Of a stretch of DNA of 64,000 bases, positions 45,726 through 56,367 are shown one piece after another (within the stretch, counting starts at the first letter, position 1; the number at the start of each line of letters is the position of its first letter). Under the pieces are notes generated by a model, which had not been told where the DNA came from, searched no databases, and worked only from the letters and a program-made list of their open reading frames with translations. Made by a program: the position numbers and the translations under genes. This DNA comes from Aquisalimonas lutea (GTDB taxonomy: Bacteria; Pseudomonadota; Gammaproteobacteria; Nitrococcales; Aquisalimonadaceae), in contig NZ_JAUFPK010000001.1 in NCBI RefSeq assembly GCF_030409225.1, positions 286,584 through 350,583 of the forward strand. Reading direction: 5' to 3'.

Positions 45726-47272
45726 CACTGTATCGCCCTCGGATCCCAGACATAGTTCCAGGTCTCGCTGAGACGCTTGTCGCGCAGACGCAGGTGCATC
45801 CGCAGATCAACGGCCTCGTCCTCGTTCTCGGGGGCGAGCTTGAACGCGACCCGCCAGCCGCCCTGGTCCGGCAGCGGCTCCACGGTCACGTGCCGGACCT
45901 CGCCGTTGCTGCTGGACAGCTCCGCCTCCACGGGCTGCTCGGCGGCCAGATTGCGCAGGGGGCCGTCCTCGAAGTCCACCACGAACTGACGCAGGCTGCG
46001 GGGCGGCTTGTCGCTGCTCCCGGGCGTGGCGCCCCAGCCGATGCGCGTGCGCTTGACGCTCGCCAGCGTGTCCGGCGTCCTGCCGGCAGCGAAGGTCTCC
46101 ACCCGATAGCGGAATTCCGTGGAATCGCCCGCGCTGAACGGCTCCTCCGGCACCCAGTAGGCGACGATGTTGTCGTTGGACTCGTCGTCCGAGGGGATCT
46201 CGACGAGCTGTACGGCACCCTTGCCCCAGTCCCCCTCGGGGCGCACCCACAGGCCGGGGCGCGACTCGTAGCGGGCACTCATGTCCAGGTAGTGGTCGAA
46301 GTCCCGGTCGCGCTGCGCCAGGCCGAAGCCCTTCGGATTGTCGACCATGAGCGAGCTCACCTGGAGGTCGACGGGGTTGACCAGGGGACGCCAGATCCAT
46401 TCATCAGCGCCGGTGTGCAGGAGAAGACCGTCGGAGTCATGGACTTCCGGGCGGTGGTCGTCGCGGTGGCTGACGCTGTTCTCCCCCCACATGAACATGC
46501 TGGTCAGGGGGGCGATCCCGAGCCGTTCCACGTCGCTGCGCGCGAACAGCCGGGCGTGGACGTCCATGGCGGAGCGTTGCCCCGGATGGATATCGAACCG
46601 GTAGGCCCCCGTGACGGACCGGCTGTTGAGCAGCGCATACACGGTCATGGACGTGGCCTCGGGCTCGGGCCGGACCAGCCAGAATTCCTCGAAGCGGGGA
46701 AACTCCTCGCCCTTGGGCAGCGCCGTGTCGATGGCCAGGCCCCGGGCCGAGAGGCCGTACCGCTCGCCGCGCCCCACCATGCGGAAGTAGGAAGCGCCCA
46801 GGAAGACCAGGAACTCGTCGTCGTAGTCCGGGGTGTTCAGCGGATAGTGCACGCGGAACCCGGCGAAACCGAGATCCGGGCCCAGCGACCCGGCGACCCC
46901 CTCGTTGTCACCGTAGTCGAACAGCGCCGGCGAGTAGCGGAGCGTGTGAACGCGTCCGTCCACGACCTGGTGCAGCGTAACCGGCTGGGTGTAGAGAAAG
47001 CCCAGGTGGAAGAGCTCGATGTTGAACAGCGAGCGCTCCCGCCAAAGGGCCTCGGACTTGTTGAAACGGATGTCGCGGTAGTCCTGGTAGTCCAGGTTCT
47101 GCAGGGATTCGGGAATCTGCGGGCCGTCCGGCGCCTGGTACCGGCTCTGCGCCAGCTCCCGGGCCTTGCGGGTCACCTGCTCGAACAGGGACGAGTCCGT
47201 CGCGCCGCGGGATTCCGCGGACGCGGCGAAAAGCAGAGTCAGAAGAATGCTGCAAGTCAATGTGCGAAGCAT
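45725..47272 (-). CDS. mdoG: Glucan biosynthesis protein G (periplasmic)
   Basis: A 515-residue exported protein. The signal peptide MLRTLTCSILLTLLFAASAE (1-20) is followed by the OpgG domain: FEQVTRKARELAQSRYQAPD, YQDYRDIRFNKSEALWR, PLNTPDYDDEFLVFLGASYFR, GLSARGLAIDTALPKGEEFP and the MFMWGENSVSHRDDHRPEVHDSD core. The tail ends TWNYVWDPRAIQ. It is required for synthesis or branching of osmoregulated glucans. It precedes mdoH with overlapping stop and start codons. Confidence 0.95.
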   Translation of the reverse strand: MLRTLTCSILLTLLFAASAESRGATDSSLFEQVTRKARELAQSRYQAPDGPQIPESLQNLDYQDYRDIRFNKSEALWRERSLFNIELFHLGFLYTQPVTLHQVVDGRVHTLRYSPALFDYGDNEGVAGSLGPDLGFAGFRVHYPLNTPDYDDEFLVFLGASYFRMVGRGERYGLSARGLAIDTALPKGEEFPRFEEFWLVRPEPEATSMTVYALLNSRSVTGAYRFDIHPGQRSAMDVHARLFARSDVERLGIAPLTSMFMWGENSVSHRDDHRPEVHDSDGLLLHTGADEWIWRPLVNPVDLQVSSLMVDNPKGFGLAQRDRDFDHYLDMSARYESRPGLWVRPEGDWGKGAVQLVEIPSDDESNDNIVAYWVPEEPFSAGDSTEFRYRVETFAAGRTPDTLASVKRTRIGWGATPGSSDKPPRSLRQFVVDFEDGPLRNLAAEQPVEAELSSSNGEVRHVTVEPLPDQGGWRVAFKLAPENEDEAVDLRMHLRLRDKRLSETWNYVWDPRAIQ

Positions 47273-47472
47273 GCGTGCTCCCTGCGTCCGTGCCCGTATG
47301 TCGCGCCTGCCGGGAATGGCGGCACGTGGTCTTATGACAGCCGCCGGACCGGAATCATTCCCTCGAGCCCTCATGAATGATTGCCCGATCGCGCGCCGAT
47401 CCATCGGCCCGGCGGACCCGGCTCATTGCCATATACGCATGGGCAGGGGCGGGAGTTCCCGCGCCCGCGTGG

Positions 47473-48018
47473 TCATGAATCATCCGTCGACGGAAACTCC
47501 CTTTCGGCTTCGTCGAGCCATGCCAGCCAGGATTGCGCTCCCAGGATGCCGCGGCGCAGGGCCAGGTACTGCAGGCGATACCGGCGGGGCACGGATCCCG
47601 GATCCCGGAACCAGGTCCGCTCCATCTCGCGATAGGCAGCGAGGCGCTGTTCGCACTGCTGCCGCAGCTCCGCGAGCTCGCGGGCCATCACCCGAGCGTC
47701 CAGATTGTCCCCGGCGAACAGTTTCACCAGCAGCGGATCGCGGGTTGCCGGCCGCGGCTGCGGCGTGGCCAGCCATTGTGTCAGCGCCGTCTCGCCCGCC
47801 TCGCTGACCCGGTACTGCTTGCGGTCCGGACGCTCGCTCTGGGCGATGGTCTCCGCTGTCACCAGCCCCTCGTCGTGGAGCTTGCCCAGCTCACGGTAGA
47901 TCTGCTGGTGCGTGGCGTTCCACACATGCGCCAGGTACGTGCGGAATCGCTGGGTCAGCTCATAGCCGGTGGCCGGTTCCTCCTGAAGCGCGGCAAGAAG
48001 GGCGTAGCGTAATGCCAT
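47473..48018 (-). CDS. PadR-family transcriptional regulator
   Basis: A 181-residue repressor. Its winged helix (about 1-85) contains MALRYALLAALQEEPATGYE, HVWNATHQQIYRELGKLHDEGLV and RKQYRVSEAGETALTQWL. The C-terminal helical dimerisation domain (about 95-175) is of the Vir_act_alpha_C type. Of two adjacent ATGs (48021, 48018), the second gives better spacing to ggag. It diverges from a DUF2306-type membrane protein across a pair of palindromes. Its own ribosome site abuts one of them, so it probably represses itself and the neighbour, as PadR proteins do in response to phenolic or other small ligands. Confidence 0.9.
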   Translation of the reverse strand: MALRYALLAALQEEPATGYELTQRFRTYLAHVWNATHQQIYRELGKLHDEGLVTAETIAQSERPDRKQYRVSEAGETALTQWLATPQPRPATRDPLLVKLFAGDNLDARVMARELAELRQQCEQRLAAYREMERTWFRDPGSVPRRYRLQYLALRRGILGAQSWLAWLDEAEREFPSTDDS

Positions 48019-48023
48019 CATCA

Positions 48024-48088
48024 CTCCATATGCACTTTGTTGCATATCAAGGCGTCCCGATCTATTATGCAACAAAGTGCATATGGAG
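48024..48088. promoter_or_regulatory. Doubled PadR operator with overlapping divergent promoters
   Basis: Two palindromes, tatgcactttgttgcata (48029-48046) and tatgcaacaaagtgcata (48066-48083), are inverted copies of each other. They are part of 23-bp perfect arms at 48024-48046 and 48066-48088. Rightward promoter boxes fall inside them: TTGCAT (48040-48045) and TATTAT (48063-48068) with 17-bp spacing. The centres are 37 bp apart. The padR ribosome site (48024-48027) and that of the right gene (48085-48088) end the arms. Confidence 0.75.
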
Positions 48089-48098
48089 ACCATCCGCC

Positions 48099-48500
48099 AT
48101 GACGCTGCAACCGTTGCTCGCCAGCTCCGTCGCCATCCAGATCCATGCCCTCGCGGCCACTCTCGCGCTCGCCGTGGGCGTCGGCCAGTTCCTCCTGCCG
48201 CGGGGCTCGCGCATTCACAAGCTCTCGGGCTGGACATGGGTCGTGCTGATGACGGTAGCCGCCGTGTCTTCGTTCTTCATCCACAGCATGCAGGTCATCG
48301 GCATCTGGAGCCCGATCCATCTGCTGTCTATCTACACGCTGGGCATGCTGGGCGTTGCGGTGGTCGCCGCGCGGCGGCACGCCGTCCGGACGCACCGCCA
48401 CACCATGATCCTGCTGTTCGTCTTCGGACTGCTGGTGCCGGGCGCCTTCACGCTGGTGCCCGGACGGATCATGCATGCCGTCCTGCTCGGCGGCGGGTGA
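48099..48500 (+). CDS. DUF2306-like four-helix membrane protein
   Basis: A 133-residue protein with predicted helices at about 10-32, 44-63, 70-92 and 105-125. The motifs LPRGSRIHKLSGWTWVVLM and RRHAVRTHRHTMILLFVFGL fit the DUF2306 group, in which helix-borne His residues recur. The ATG at 48099 has ggag 10 bp upstream in the PadR-operator arm; a longer frame back to 48012 would run through the operator. Function is unknown; it is probably the main target of the adjacent PadR repressor. Confidence 0.75.
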   Translation: MTLQPLLASSVAIQIHALAATLALAVGVGQFLLPRGSRIHKLSGWTWVVLMTVAAVSSFFIHSMQVIGIWSPIHLLSIYTLGMLGVAVVAARRHAVRTHRHTMILLFVFGLLVPGAFTLVPGRIMHAVLLGGG

Positions 48501-48503
48501 GGG

Positions 48504-48587
48504 GGAGGTTCGAATCGGGGCTCCGAACACCGTCGGGTCGCGTCCGGCTCGCTGCCCCAACAACCGAATGGCGCCCTCGGGAGGATT
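48504..48587. repeat. tRNA-Arg-derived direct repeat, distal copy
   Basis: These 84 bp match 48689-48772 with only six mismatches, at an exact offset of 185 bp. One end (48569-48587) repeats the last 19 nt of tRNA-Arg with a single change. The other end carries ggaggttcgaatc, an inverted piece of the tRNA T-arm. Confidence 0.85.
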
Positions 48588-48688
48588 GCTGCGGCGCCTC
48601 CGGCGCCGCGCCCTCCGGGTCCGTCTCGCTCGCGCGAGACGGCACGGGCCGCCTGGCGGCGGCCGGTCGAACCGAATTGTCCATGGTT

Positions 48689-48772
48689 GGAGGTTCGAAT
48701 CGGGGCTTCGAATACCGCCGGGTCGCGTCCGGCTCACCGCCCCAACAACCGAATGGCGCCCCCGGGAGGATT
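48689..48772. repeat. tRNA-Arg-derived direct repeat, proximal copy
   Basis: This copy includes the true 3' end of tRNA-Arg (48754-48772) and its downstream flank. At 48685-48701 it contains ggttggaggttcgaatc, a 17-nt perfect complement of the T-arm in the tRNA transcript. Between the copies (48588-48684) lie two small perfect hairpins. Confidence 0.85.
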
Positions 48773-48830
48773 CGAACCTCCAACCCCCGGCTTCGAAGGC
48801 CGGTGCTCTATCCAGTTGAGCTACAAGGGC
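48754..48830 (-). tRNA. tRNA-Arg (anticodon UCG)
   Basis: The 77-nt cloverleaf reads: acceptor gcccttg with cgggggc (GU pairs at positions 5 and 6), D-arm gctc...gagc, anticodon stem ccggc/gccgg with loop cttcgaa (anticodon TCG), five-nt variable loop, T-arm ggagg-ttcgaat-cctcc, discriminator G and encoded CCA. It decodes CGA/CGG Arg codons. The 3' flank carries the rtT-like repeats. Confidence 0.96.
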
Positions 48831-48860
48831 GGTAACAGGCCTGACTGCGAGGCTGCTCAA

Positions 48861-49550
48861 TCATTCCAGAGGTGGCGTGGGTCGTACAAGGATTTCGTTG
48901 ACGTCCACGTGCGCCGGCTGGGAGACGGCGTAGAGCACCGAGCGGGCCACGTCCTCGGGCTCCAGCGCGTGGGCCGGCCTGTCGTCGAAGAAGGGTGTAT
49001 CCACCATCCCCGGCTCGATCAGGGTCACGCGCACCCCGGTGCCGCGGAGCTCTTCCCGGACACCGTAACCGATGGCGCTCACGGCCCATTTGGTGGCGCT
49101 GTACATGGACCCCGGGATGGTGGCCCGGCCGGCGGCCGACCCGGTGAGCAGCAGGTGCCCGCGGGTCTTCTTGAGGGCGTCGAGGGTATGCCGCAGCGTG
49201 AGCCCGACCCCGTAGATGTTGGTGACAATCATCTCCCGCCACACGGCCGTGTCGGCGCCGCTGAAACCACCCGGACTGCCGCCCATGCCGGCGTTGGCAA
49301 AGACCGCGTCGATGCGGCCGAAGTGGTCCAGAACCTGCTCGACCATAGCCTGCTGGCTGGCCTCGTCGTTGACATCGCAGCGCACGGCGAGGGCCCGCTC
49401 CGGGCCGCCCAGCTCCTCGGCCAGGGCCGTGATACGCTCCTGCGATCGCGCCGCCAGGGCCACACGCCAGCCGGCCCCGGCGGCCTGCCGGGCCGTGGCC
49501 GCGCCGATGCCGCTGCTCGCGCCGGTAATCAGCATGACTGCATCACTCAT
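48861..49550 (-). CDS. Short-chain dehydrogenase/reductase (YdfG-like)
   Basis: A 229-residue classical SDR. It has the cofactor motif ITGASSGIGAATARQA, ANAGMGGSPGGF and the full catalytic set Ser in LLTGSAAGRATIPG with YSATK (Tyr-x3-Lys). The C-terminal IEPGMVDTPFFDDRP and EPEDVARSVLYAVSQPAHVDVNEI resemble YdfG-type NADP-dependent serine/3-hydroxy acid dehydrogenases. The substrate is unproven. It is divergent from egtD. Confidence 0.9.
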   Translation of the reverse strand: MSDAVMLITGASSGIGAATARQAAGAGWRVALAARSQERITALAEELGGPERALAVRCDVNDEASQQAMVEQVLDHFGRIDAVFANAGMGGSPGGFSGADTAVWREMIVTNIYGVGLTLRHTLDALKKTRGHLLLTGSAAGRATIPGSMYSATKWAVSAIGYGVREELRGTGVRVTLIEPGMVDTPFFDDRPAHALEPEDVARSVLYAVSQPAHVDVNEILVRPTPPLE

Positions 49551-49789
49551 CTACCGATCCTCCCATCGTGGCTGCCAACACTTCCGCGTGCCTCTGCCCG
49601 CCGAGGCGGTGTATTCGGCTGCCGGCGTAGGATACGCTACGATTCCCGGCCGGCGTCATGCGGCCGCCCGCCGGGGCCATCCAGGGCGGGGCCGGATGGC
49701 CGGAACGGGTTCTCCCGCAAGCCGACATCCACCCACGCAGCGTCGTTCCCGCCTGCCGGGCGCCGCTGCCGCGTCCGGGGACGTCCAGC

Positions 49790-50746
49790 GTGACACACGA
49801 AGACACCGCATCCACGGATCACCATCGCGCCGCCTTTCTTGCGGACGTAGTCGCCGGGCTGTCGGCGCCGGTCAAGCAGATCCCGCCCAAGTACTTCTAC
49901 GACGATGCGGGCTCGGAGCTGTTCGACCGCATCTGTGAGCTGCCGGAGTACTACGTCACGCGCACGGAAACCGCCATTCTCCGCGACTACGCCCGGGATA
50001 TCGGCGATGCCCTCGGCGCCCGGGTCATGCTGATCGAGCCGGGAAGCGGCAGCAGCGCCAAGGTGCACCTGCTGCTTGACGTGCTGGAGGACCCCGTGGC
50101 CTACGTCCCGGTGGAGATCTCGCGTGAGCACATGCTGGCCAGCCTGGCGCCGCTGCGGGAACGCTACCCGGGGCTGGAGATCCTGCCGGTGGCCGCCGAC
50201 TTCACCGCGGGCTTCACCGTGCCGGAGTCCACCCGCGAGCCGGCCCGCCGGGTCGTCTTCTTCCCGGGCTCGACCATCGGCAACTTCCGCCCGGACGACG
50301 CGCTCACGCTTCTCTCGCGGTTCGCCGCCGTCGCGGGGCCCGGCGGGGGCCTGCTGCTGGGCGCCGACTTGCGCAAGTCGCCCGCCGTGCTCGAGCCCGC
50401 CTACGACGACAGTGCGGGTGTCACCGCAGCTTTCAACCGCAATGTTCTCACCCGCATCAACCGGGAGCTGGGCGGGGATTTCGACCCCGGGGCATTCCGG
50501 CACCGGGCCCTGTGGAACGAGCCCGAGAGCCGCGTGGAGATGCACCTGGTCAGCCTGCGGGACCAGCGGGTGCACGTGGGGGGAACCGCGTTCGACTTCC
50601 GCGCCGGCGAGCCCATCGTCACCGAGTACAGCCACAAGTACACGCTGGCGGGCATGGCCGATCTGGCGCAGCAGGCGGGCTTCCGGGTCGAGCAGGTCTG
50701 GACGGACGAGCAGGAGTGGTTCAGCGTGCAGTATCTGGTGCGCTGA
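49790..50746 (+). CDS. egtD: L-histidine N-alpha-methyltransferase (EgtD family)
   Basis: A 318-residue methyltransferase. It has PPKYFYDDAGSELFDRICEL, PEYYVTRTETAILRDYARDI, the SAM loop LIEPGSGSSAKVHLLLDVL, YVPVEISREHMLASL, VVFFPGSTIGNFRPDDALTLL and the C-terminal TEYSHKYTLAGMADLAQQAG. These define EgtD, which trimethylates histidine to hercynine, the first step of ergothioneine synthesis. I used the GTG at 49790, which gives the family-like length; an ATG at 49658 adds 44 residues of low-complexity sequence. No egtB lies next to it, which is unusual in proteobacteria. Confidence 0.9.
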   Translation: MTHEDTASTDHHRAAFLADVVAGLSAPVKQIPPKYFYDDAGSELFDRICELPEYYVTRTETAILRDYARDIGDALGARVMLIEPGSGSSAKVHLLLDVLEDPVAYVPVEISREHMLASLAPLRERYPGLEILPVAADFTAGFTVPESTREPARRVVFFPGSTIGNFRPDDALTLLSRFAAVAGPGGGLLLGADLRKSPAVLEPAYDDSAGVTAAFNRNVLTRINRELGGDFDPGAFRHRALWNEPESRVEMHLVSLRDQRVHVGGTAFDFRAGEPIVTEYSHKYTLAGMADLAQQAGFRVEQVWTDEQEWFSVQYLVR

Positions 50747-50760
50747 GCCGCGGATGACGA

Positions 50761-50792
50761 ACGGGCCGGGCCACACAGGTGACCCGGCCCGT
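50761..50792. terminator. Bidirectional terminator-like hairpin
   Basis: A 10-bp stem, acgggccggg with cccggcccgt, has a 12-nt loop. It lies between the convergent egtD and fatty-oxidation genes. Confidence 0.6.
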
Positions 50793-50817
50793 CCCCGGTA
50801 CGGCCTCGCCGAGGCCG

Positions 50818-52908
<2,091 letters not shown>

Positions 52909-53014
52909 GGATCCTCCTTTCACTTGGTTCCCGGGCTCCCGCCCGCCCCGGGGGCAGGGGCGGCAGCCCGCGCATTCGCCGTCCCGCGGGCGGCGTCACC
53001 CGCGGGCTCCGGGG

Positions 53015-54475
53015 TCAGAGACCGCCCATGCACAGGAACTTGGTCTCCAGGTACTCCTCGATGCCGTACTTCGAGCCCTCACGGCCGATGCCGGATTCCT
53101 TGAAGCCGCCGAACGGCATGCCCTCGTGCACGAAGCGCGCGGTGTTGCAGGCCACCATGCCGTACTCCAGGGCCTCGCCCACGCGCCACATGCGCCCGGG
53201 GTCACGGGTGAAGTAGTACGCCGCCAGGCCGTAGGGCGTGTCGTTGGCCAGCCGCACGGCCTCGTCCTCGGAGCCGAACCGGTACACCGGCGCCACCGGC
53301 CCGAAGATCTCGTTGCGGAAGCAGGCCATGTCGGGGTTCACGCCGGTGAGCACGGTGGGCTGGTAGAACGTGCCGCCCAGCTCGTGGCGCTGGCCGCCGC
53401 GCACCGCCGTGGCGCCGTGGCTGACGGCATCCGTGACCAGGCTCTCCACCTTCTCCAGGCCCTTGTCGTTGATCAACGGCCCATTGGTCACTCCCTTGTC
53501 GGCGCCGTTGCCGACGTTGAGCTGGTCCACCGCCGCCGTGAACCGCTCCATGAAGGCGTCATGGACGTTCTCGTGGACCATCAGGCGGTTGACGCAGATA
53601 CACGTCTGGCCGCTGTTGATGAACTTCATGGTGGTGGCCGCCTTGACGGCGGCATCCAGGTCCGCGTCGTCGAACACCAGGAACGGCGCGTTGCCGCCCA
53701 GCTCCAGGCTGATCTTCTTGACGGTGTCCGACGCCTGGCTCATGAGCAGCTTGCCCACGGCGGTGGAGCCCGTGAACGAGAGCTTGCGCACGGTGGCGTT
53801 GGTGGACAGCTCGTGGCCCACCTCGGCCCCGTGGCTGGCGGTGACCACGTTGAGCACGCCGGCGGGGATGCCCGCCCGGTAGGCCAGCTCCGCCAGCGCC
53901 AGCGCGGACAGGGGCGTGTCCTCGGCCGGCTTGATCACCACCGGGCAGCCGGCGGCCAGGGCCGGGGACACCTTGCGGGTGATCATGGAGGAGGGGAAGT
54001 TCCACGGCGTGATGGCGCCGACCACGCCCACCGGCTGCTTGAGCACGATCTCGCGCTGCCCGGGCCCCTGGGGGCTGAGCAGGTCCCCCTCGATGCGCTT
54101 GGCCTCCTCGGCGAACCATTCCACGTAGGCGGCGCCGCTGAGGACCTCGCCCTTGGCCTCGGCGTGGGGCTTGCCCTGCTCCGCGGTCAGCAGCGCACCC
54201 AGGTCGTCGGCATGCTCGGTGATCAGGTCGAACCACTTGCGCAGGATCTTCGAGCGCTTGCGCGCCGGCGTGGCGCGCCACCCGGCGAACGCCTCCTCCG
54301 CCGCGGCGATGGCCTGGCGGGTATCCGCGGCGGTCATGTCCGGCACGGTGCCCAGGGTCTCCCCGGTGGCCGGGTTGCGCACCGCGAACGTGGCGCCGGC
54401 CGCCGCCGGCGCCCATTCACCGCCGACGTAGGCCTGGTTCTTCAGTAGCTGGGGGTCGTTCAGATTCACAGTCAC
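53015..54475 (-). CDS. gabD: Aldehyde dehydrogenase, succinate-semialdehyde type
   Basis: A 486-residue NAD(P)-dependent ALDH. It has AITPWNFPSSMITRKVSPAL, KPAEDTPLSALALAELA, GSTAVGKLLM, LELGGNAPFLVFDDADLD (catalytic Glu), SGQTCICVNRLMV (catalytic Cys) and EIFGPVAPVYRF. The SGQTCICVNR stretch and the VGVVGAITPWNFP layout are typical of GabD. The start is GTG at 54475 with aggagg 7 bp upstream. Oxidation of succinate semialdehyde or a related acyl aldehyde is likely; no gabT is adjacent, and its neighbour is a beta-oxidation enzyme, so a different aldehyde is possible. Confidence 0.87.
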   Translation of the reverse strand: MTVNLNDPQLLKNQAYVGGEWAPAAAGATFAVRNPATGETLGTVPDMTAADTRQAIAAAEEAFAGWRATPARKRSKILRKWFDLITEHADDLGALLTAEQGKPHAEAKGEVLSGAAYVEWFAEEAKRIEGDLLSPQGPGQREIVLKQPVGVVGAITPWNFPSSMITRKVSPALAAGCPVVIKPAEDTPLSALALAELAYRAGIPAGVLNVVTASHGAEVGHELSTNATVRKLSFTGSTAVGKLLMSQASDTVKKISLELGGNAPFLVFDDADLDAAVKAATTMKFINSGQTCICVNRLMVHENVHDAFMERFTAAVDQLNVGNGADKGVTNGPLINDKGLEKVESLVTDAVSHGATAVRGGQRHELGGTFYQPTVLTGVNPDMACFRNEIFGPVAPVYRFGSEDEAVRLANDTPYGLAAYYFTRDPGRMWRVGEALEYGMVACNTARFVHEGMPFGGFKESGIGREGSKYGIEEYLETKFLCMGGL

Positions 54476-54545
54476 GGCACATCCTCCTACGCCGGTTCCG
54501 GCCCGCATGAACACGGGGTGGGTTGCGGCTGCAATTGCGTTTTGC

Positions 54546-54558
54546 GAAACAGCGTTTC
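54546..54558. promoter_or_regulatory. Dyad upstream of the aldehyde dehydrogenase operon
   Basis: The palindrome gaaac-agc-gtttc sits in an AT-rich patch 70 bp before the GTG start. Its shape recalls IclR-type operators, but no regulator gene adjoins it. Confidence 0.35.
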
Positions 54559-54635
54559 ATTTATGTCGCATGAGACTAGCATCTATTCGGGGGGGTGTGG
54601 GGAGAGCACGGGGAAAACGTCCTGGCCGTGCGGCC

Positions 54636-54672
54636 AAAAAAATGCCGGAACCCGCACTGCGGATTCCGGCAT
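54636..54672 (-). terminator. Rho-independent terminator of tRNA-Phe
   Basis: On the minus strand the stem atgccggaa/ttccggcat, with an inner ccgc/gcgg pair, ends in seven U residues (54642-54636). It starts 25 nt after the tRNA-Phe 3' end. It is the only textbook terminator seen in the window. Confidence 0.92.
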
Positions 54673-54696
54673 GGAAGCGACTGCGTCCACTTGTTC

Positions 54697-54772
54697 TGGT
54701 GGCCGGGGAGAGAATCGAACTCCCGACACGCGGATTTTCAATCCGCTGCTCTACCGACTGAGCTACCCGGCC
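54697..54772 (-). tRNA. tRNA-Phe (anticodon GAA)
   Basis: The 76-nt cloverleaf reads: acceptor ggccggg/cccggcc, D-arm gctc...gagc, anticodon stem gcgga/tccgc with loop ttgaaaa (anticodon GAA), T-arm gggag-ttcgatt-ctctc, discriminator A and encoded CCA. It lies 55 bp downstream of yggX on the same strand and is followed by a strong terminator, so it may be co-transcribed with or processed from the asmA-mutY-yggX message. Confidence 0.97.
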
Positions 54773-54827
54773 CGAGGCCGCACATTGAACCCGAACGGAC
54801 CGGAACCGTCAAGCGCACGCGCCCGGC

Positions 54828-55100
54828 TCAGTCCTCCGGCGGCTGGTAATCCGGCGGCGGCGCGGCCCCGCCGCCGAAGAGGAATTTCTCCATTTCCCCT
54901 TCGAGAAACTTGCGCGCCTTGGGGTCCACCGGCGTGAGCCGGTACTCGTTGATGAGCATGGTCTGGTGGTTCAGCCACTGCTGCCAGGCCTGCTTGGAGA
55001 TGTTGTCGTAGATGCGCTGACCCAGCTCGCCCGGATACGGCGGCTTGTCCAGGCCTTCCAGCTCCTGGCCCAGTTTCGCGCAATGCACCGTGCGCCCCAT
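54828..55100 (-). CDS. yggX: Fe(2+)-trafficking/oxidative-protection protein YggX
   Basis: A 90-residue protein that matches YggX along its length: [62 protein letters not shown]. The conserved Cys7 is present. The C-terminal [12 protein letters not shown] tail is acidic and Pro-rich. It protects Fe-S clusters in enteric bacteria and is commonly encoded with mutY, itself an Fe-S enzyme. The ribosome site aggggg (55112-55107) is just outside the inverted-repeat element that separates it from mutY. Confidence 0.95.
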   Translation of the reverse strand: MGRTVHCAKLGQELEGLDKPPYPGELGQRIYDNISKQAWQQWLNHQTMLINEYRLTPVDPKARKFLEGEMEKFLFGGGAAPPPDYQPPED

Positions 55101-55114
55101 GCCTATGCCCCCTT

Positions 55115-55296
55115 GGGAAACGCTGAACAATTCCCGCGTGCCTCTGCGCCCCACAACGCCGCTGTGGGGCGCCCTTCGGGGCCGAACAGCGCGGGCACAG
55201 CCGGCGTTGCGTTGCTTGACTGTACCGCCAGTACAGCGCGGCGCAACGCGCCTTGCCTGCGCCCGCGCTGCTCGGCCAGAGGCGCGCGCGAATTGT

Positions 55297-55308
<12 letters not shown>
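55115..55308. mobile_element. MITE-like inverted-repeat element between mutY and yggX
   Basis: A 194-bp element has perfect 19-bp terminal inverted repeats gggaaacgctgaacaattc (55115-55133 and 55290-55308). These extend to about 32 bp per arm with two mismatches. Internal nested dyads include a 10-bp stem gcgccccaca/tgtggggcgc and complementary 20-bp segments flanking gcgttgcg/cgcaacgc. It encodes no transposase. The termini resemble those of IS5-group elements, as I recall them. No clear target duplication is seen (tt on both sides at most). Its right end contains the mutY stop codon. Confidence 0.75.

Positions 55309-56366
<1,058 letters not shown>

Positions 56367-56367
<1 letters not shown>

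Noticed and set aside
48012..48098. Upstream extension of the DUF2306-like frame to 48012 (29 extra residues)
   Set aside because: It runs through the PadR operator arms and promoter boxes; the ATG at 48099 directly precedes the first membrane helix.
48569..48772. Phage or island attachment sites formed by the duplicated tRNA 3' end
   Set aside because: The two copies are only 185 bp apart, share a long flank beyond the tRNA and enclose no integrase or cargo; an rtT-like duplication explains them better.
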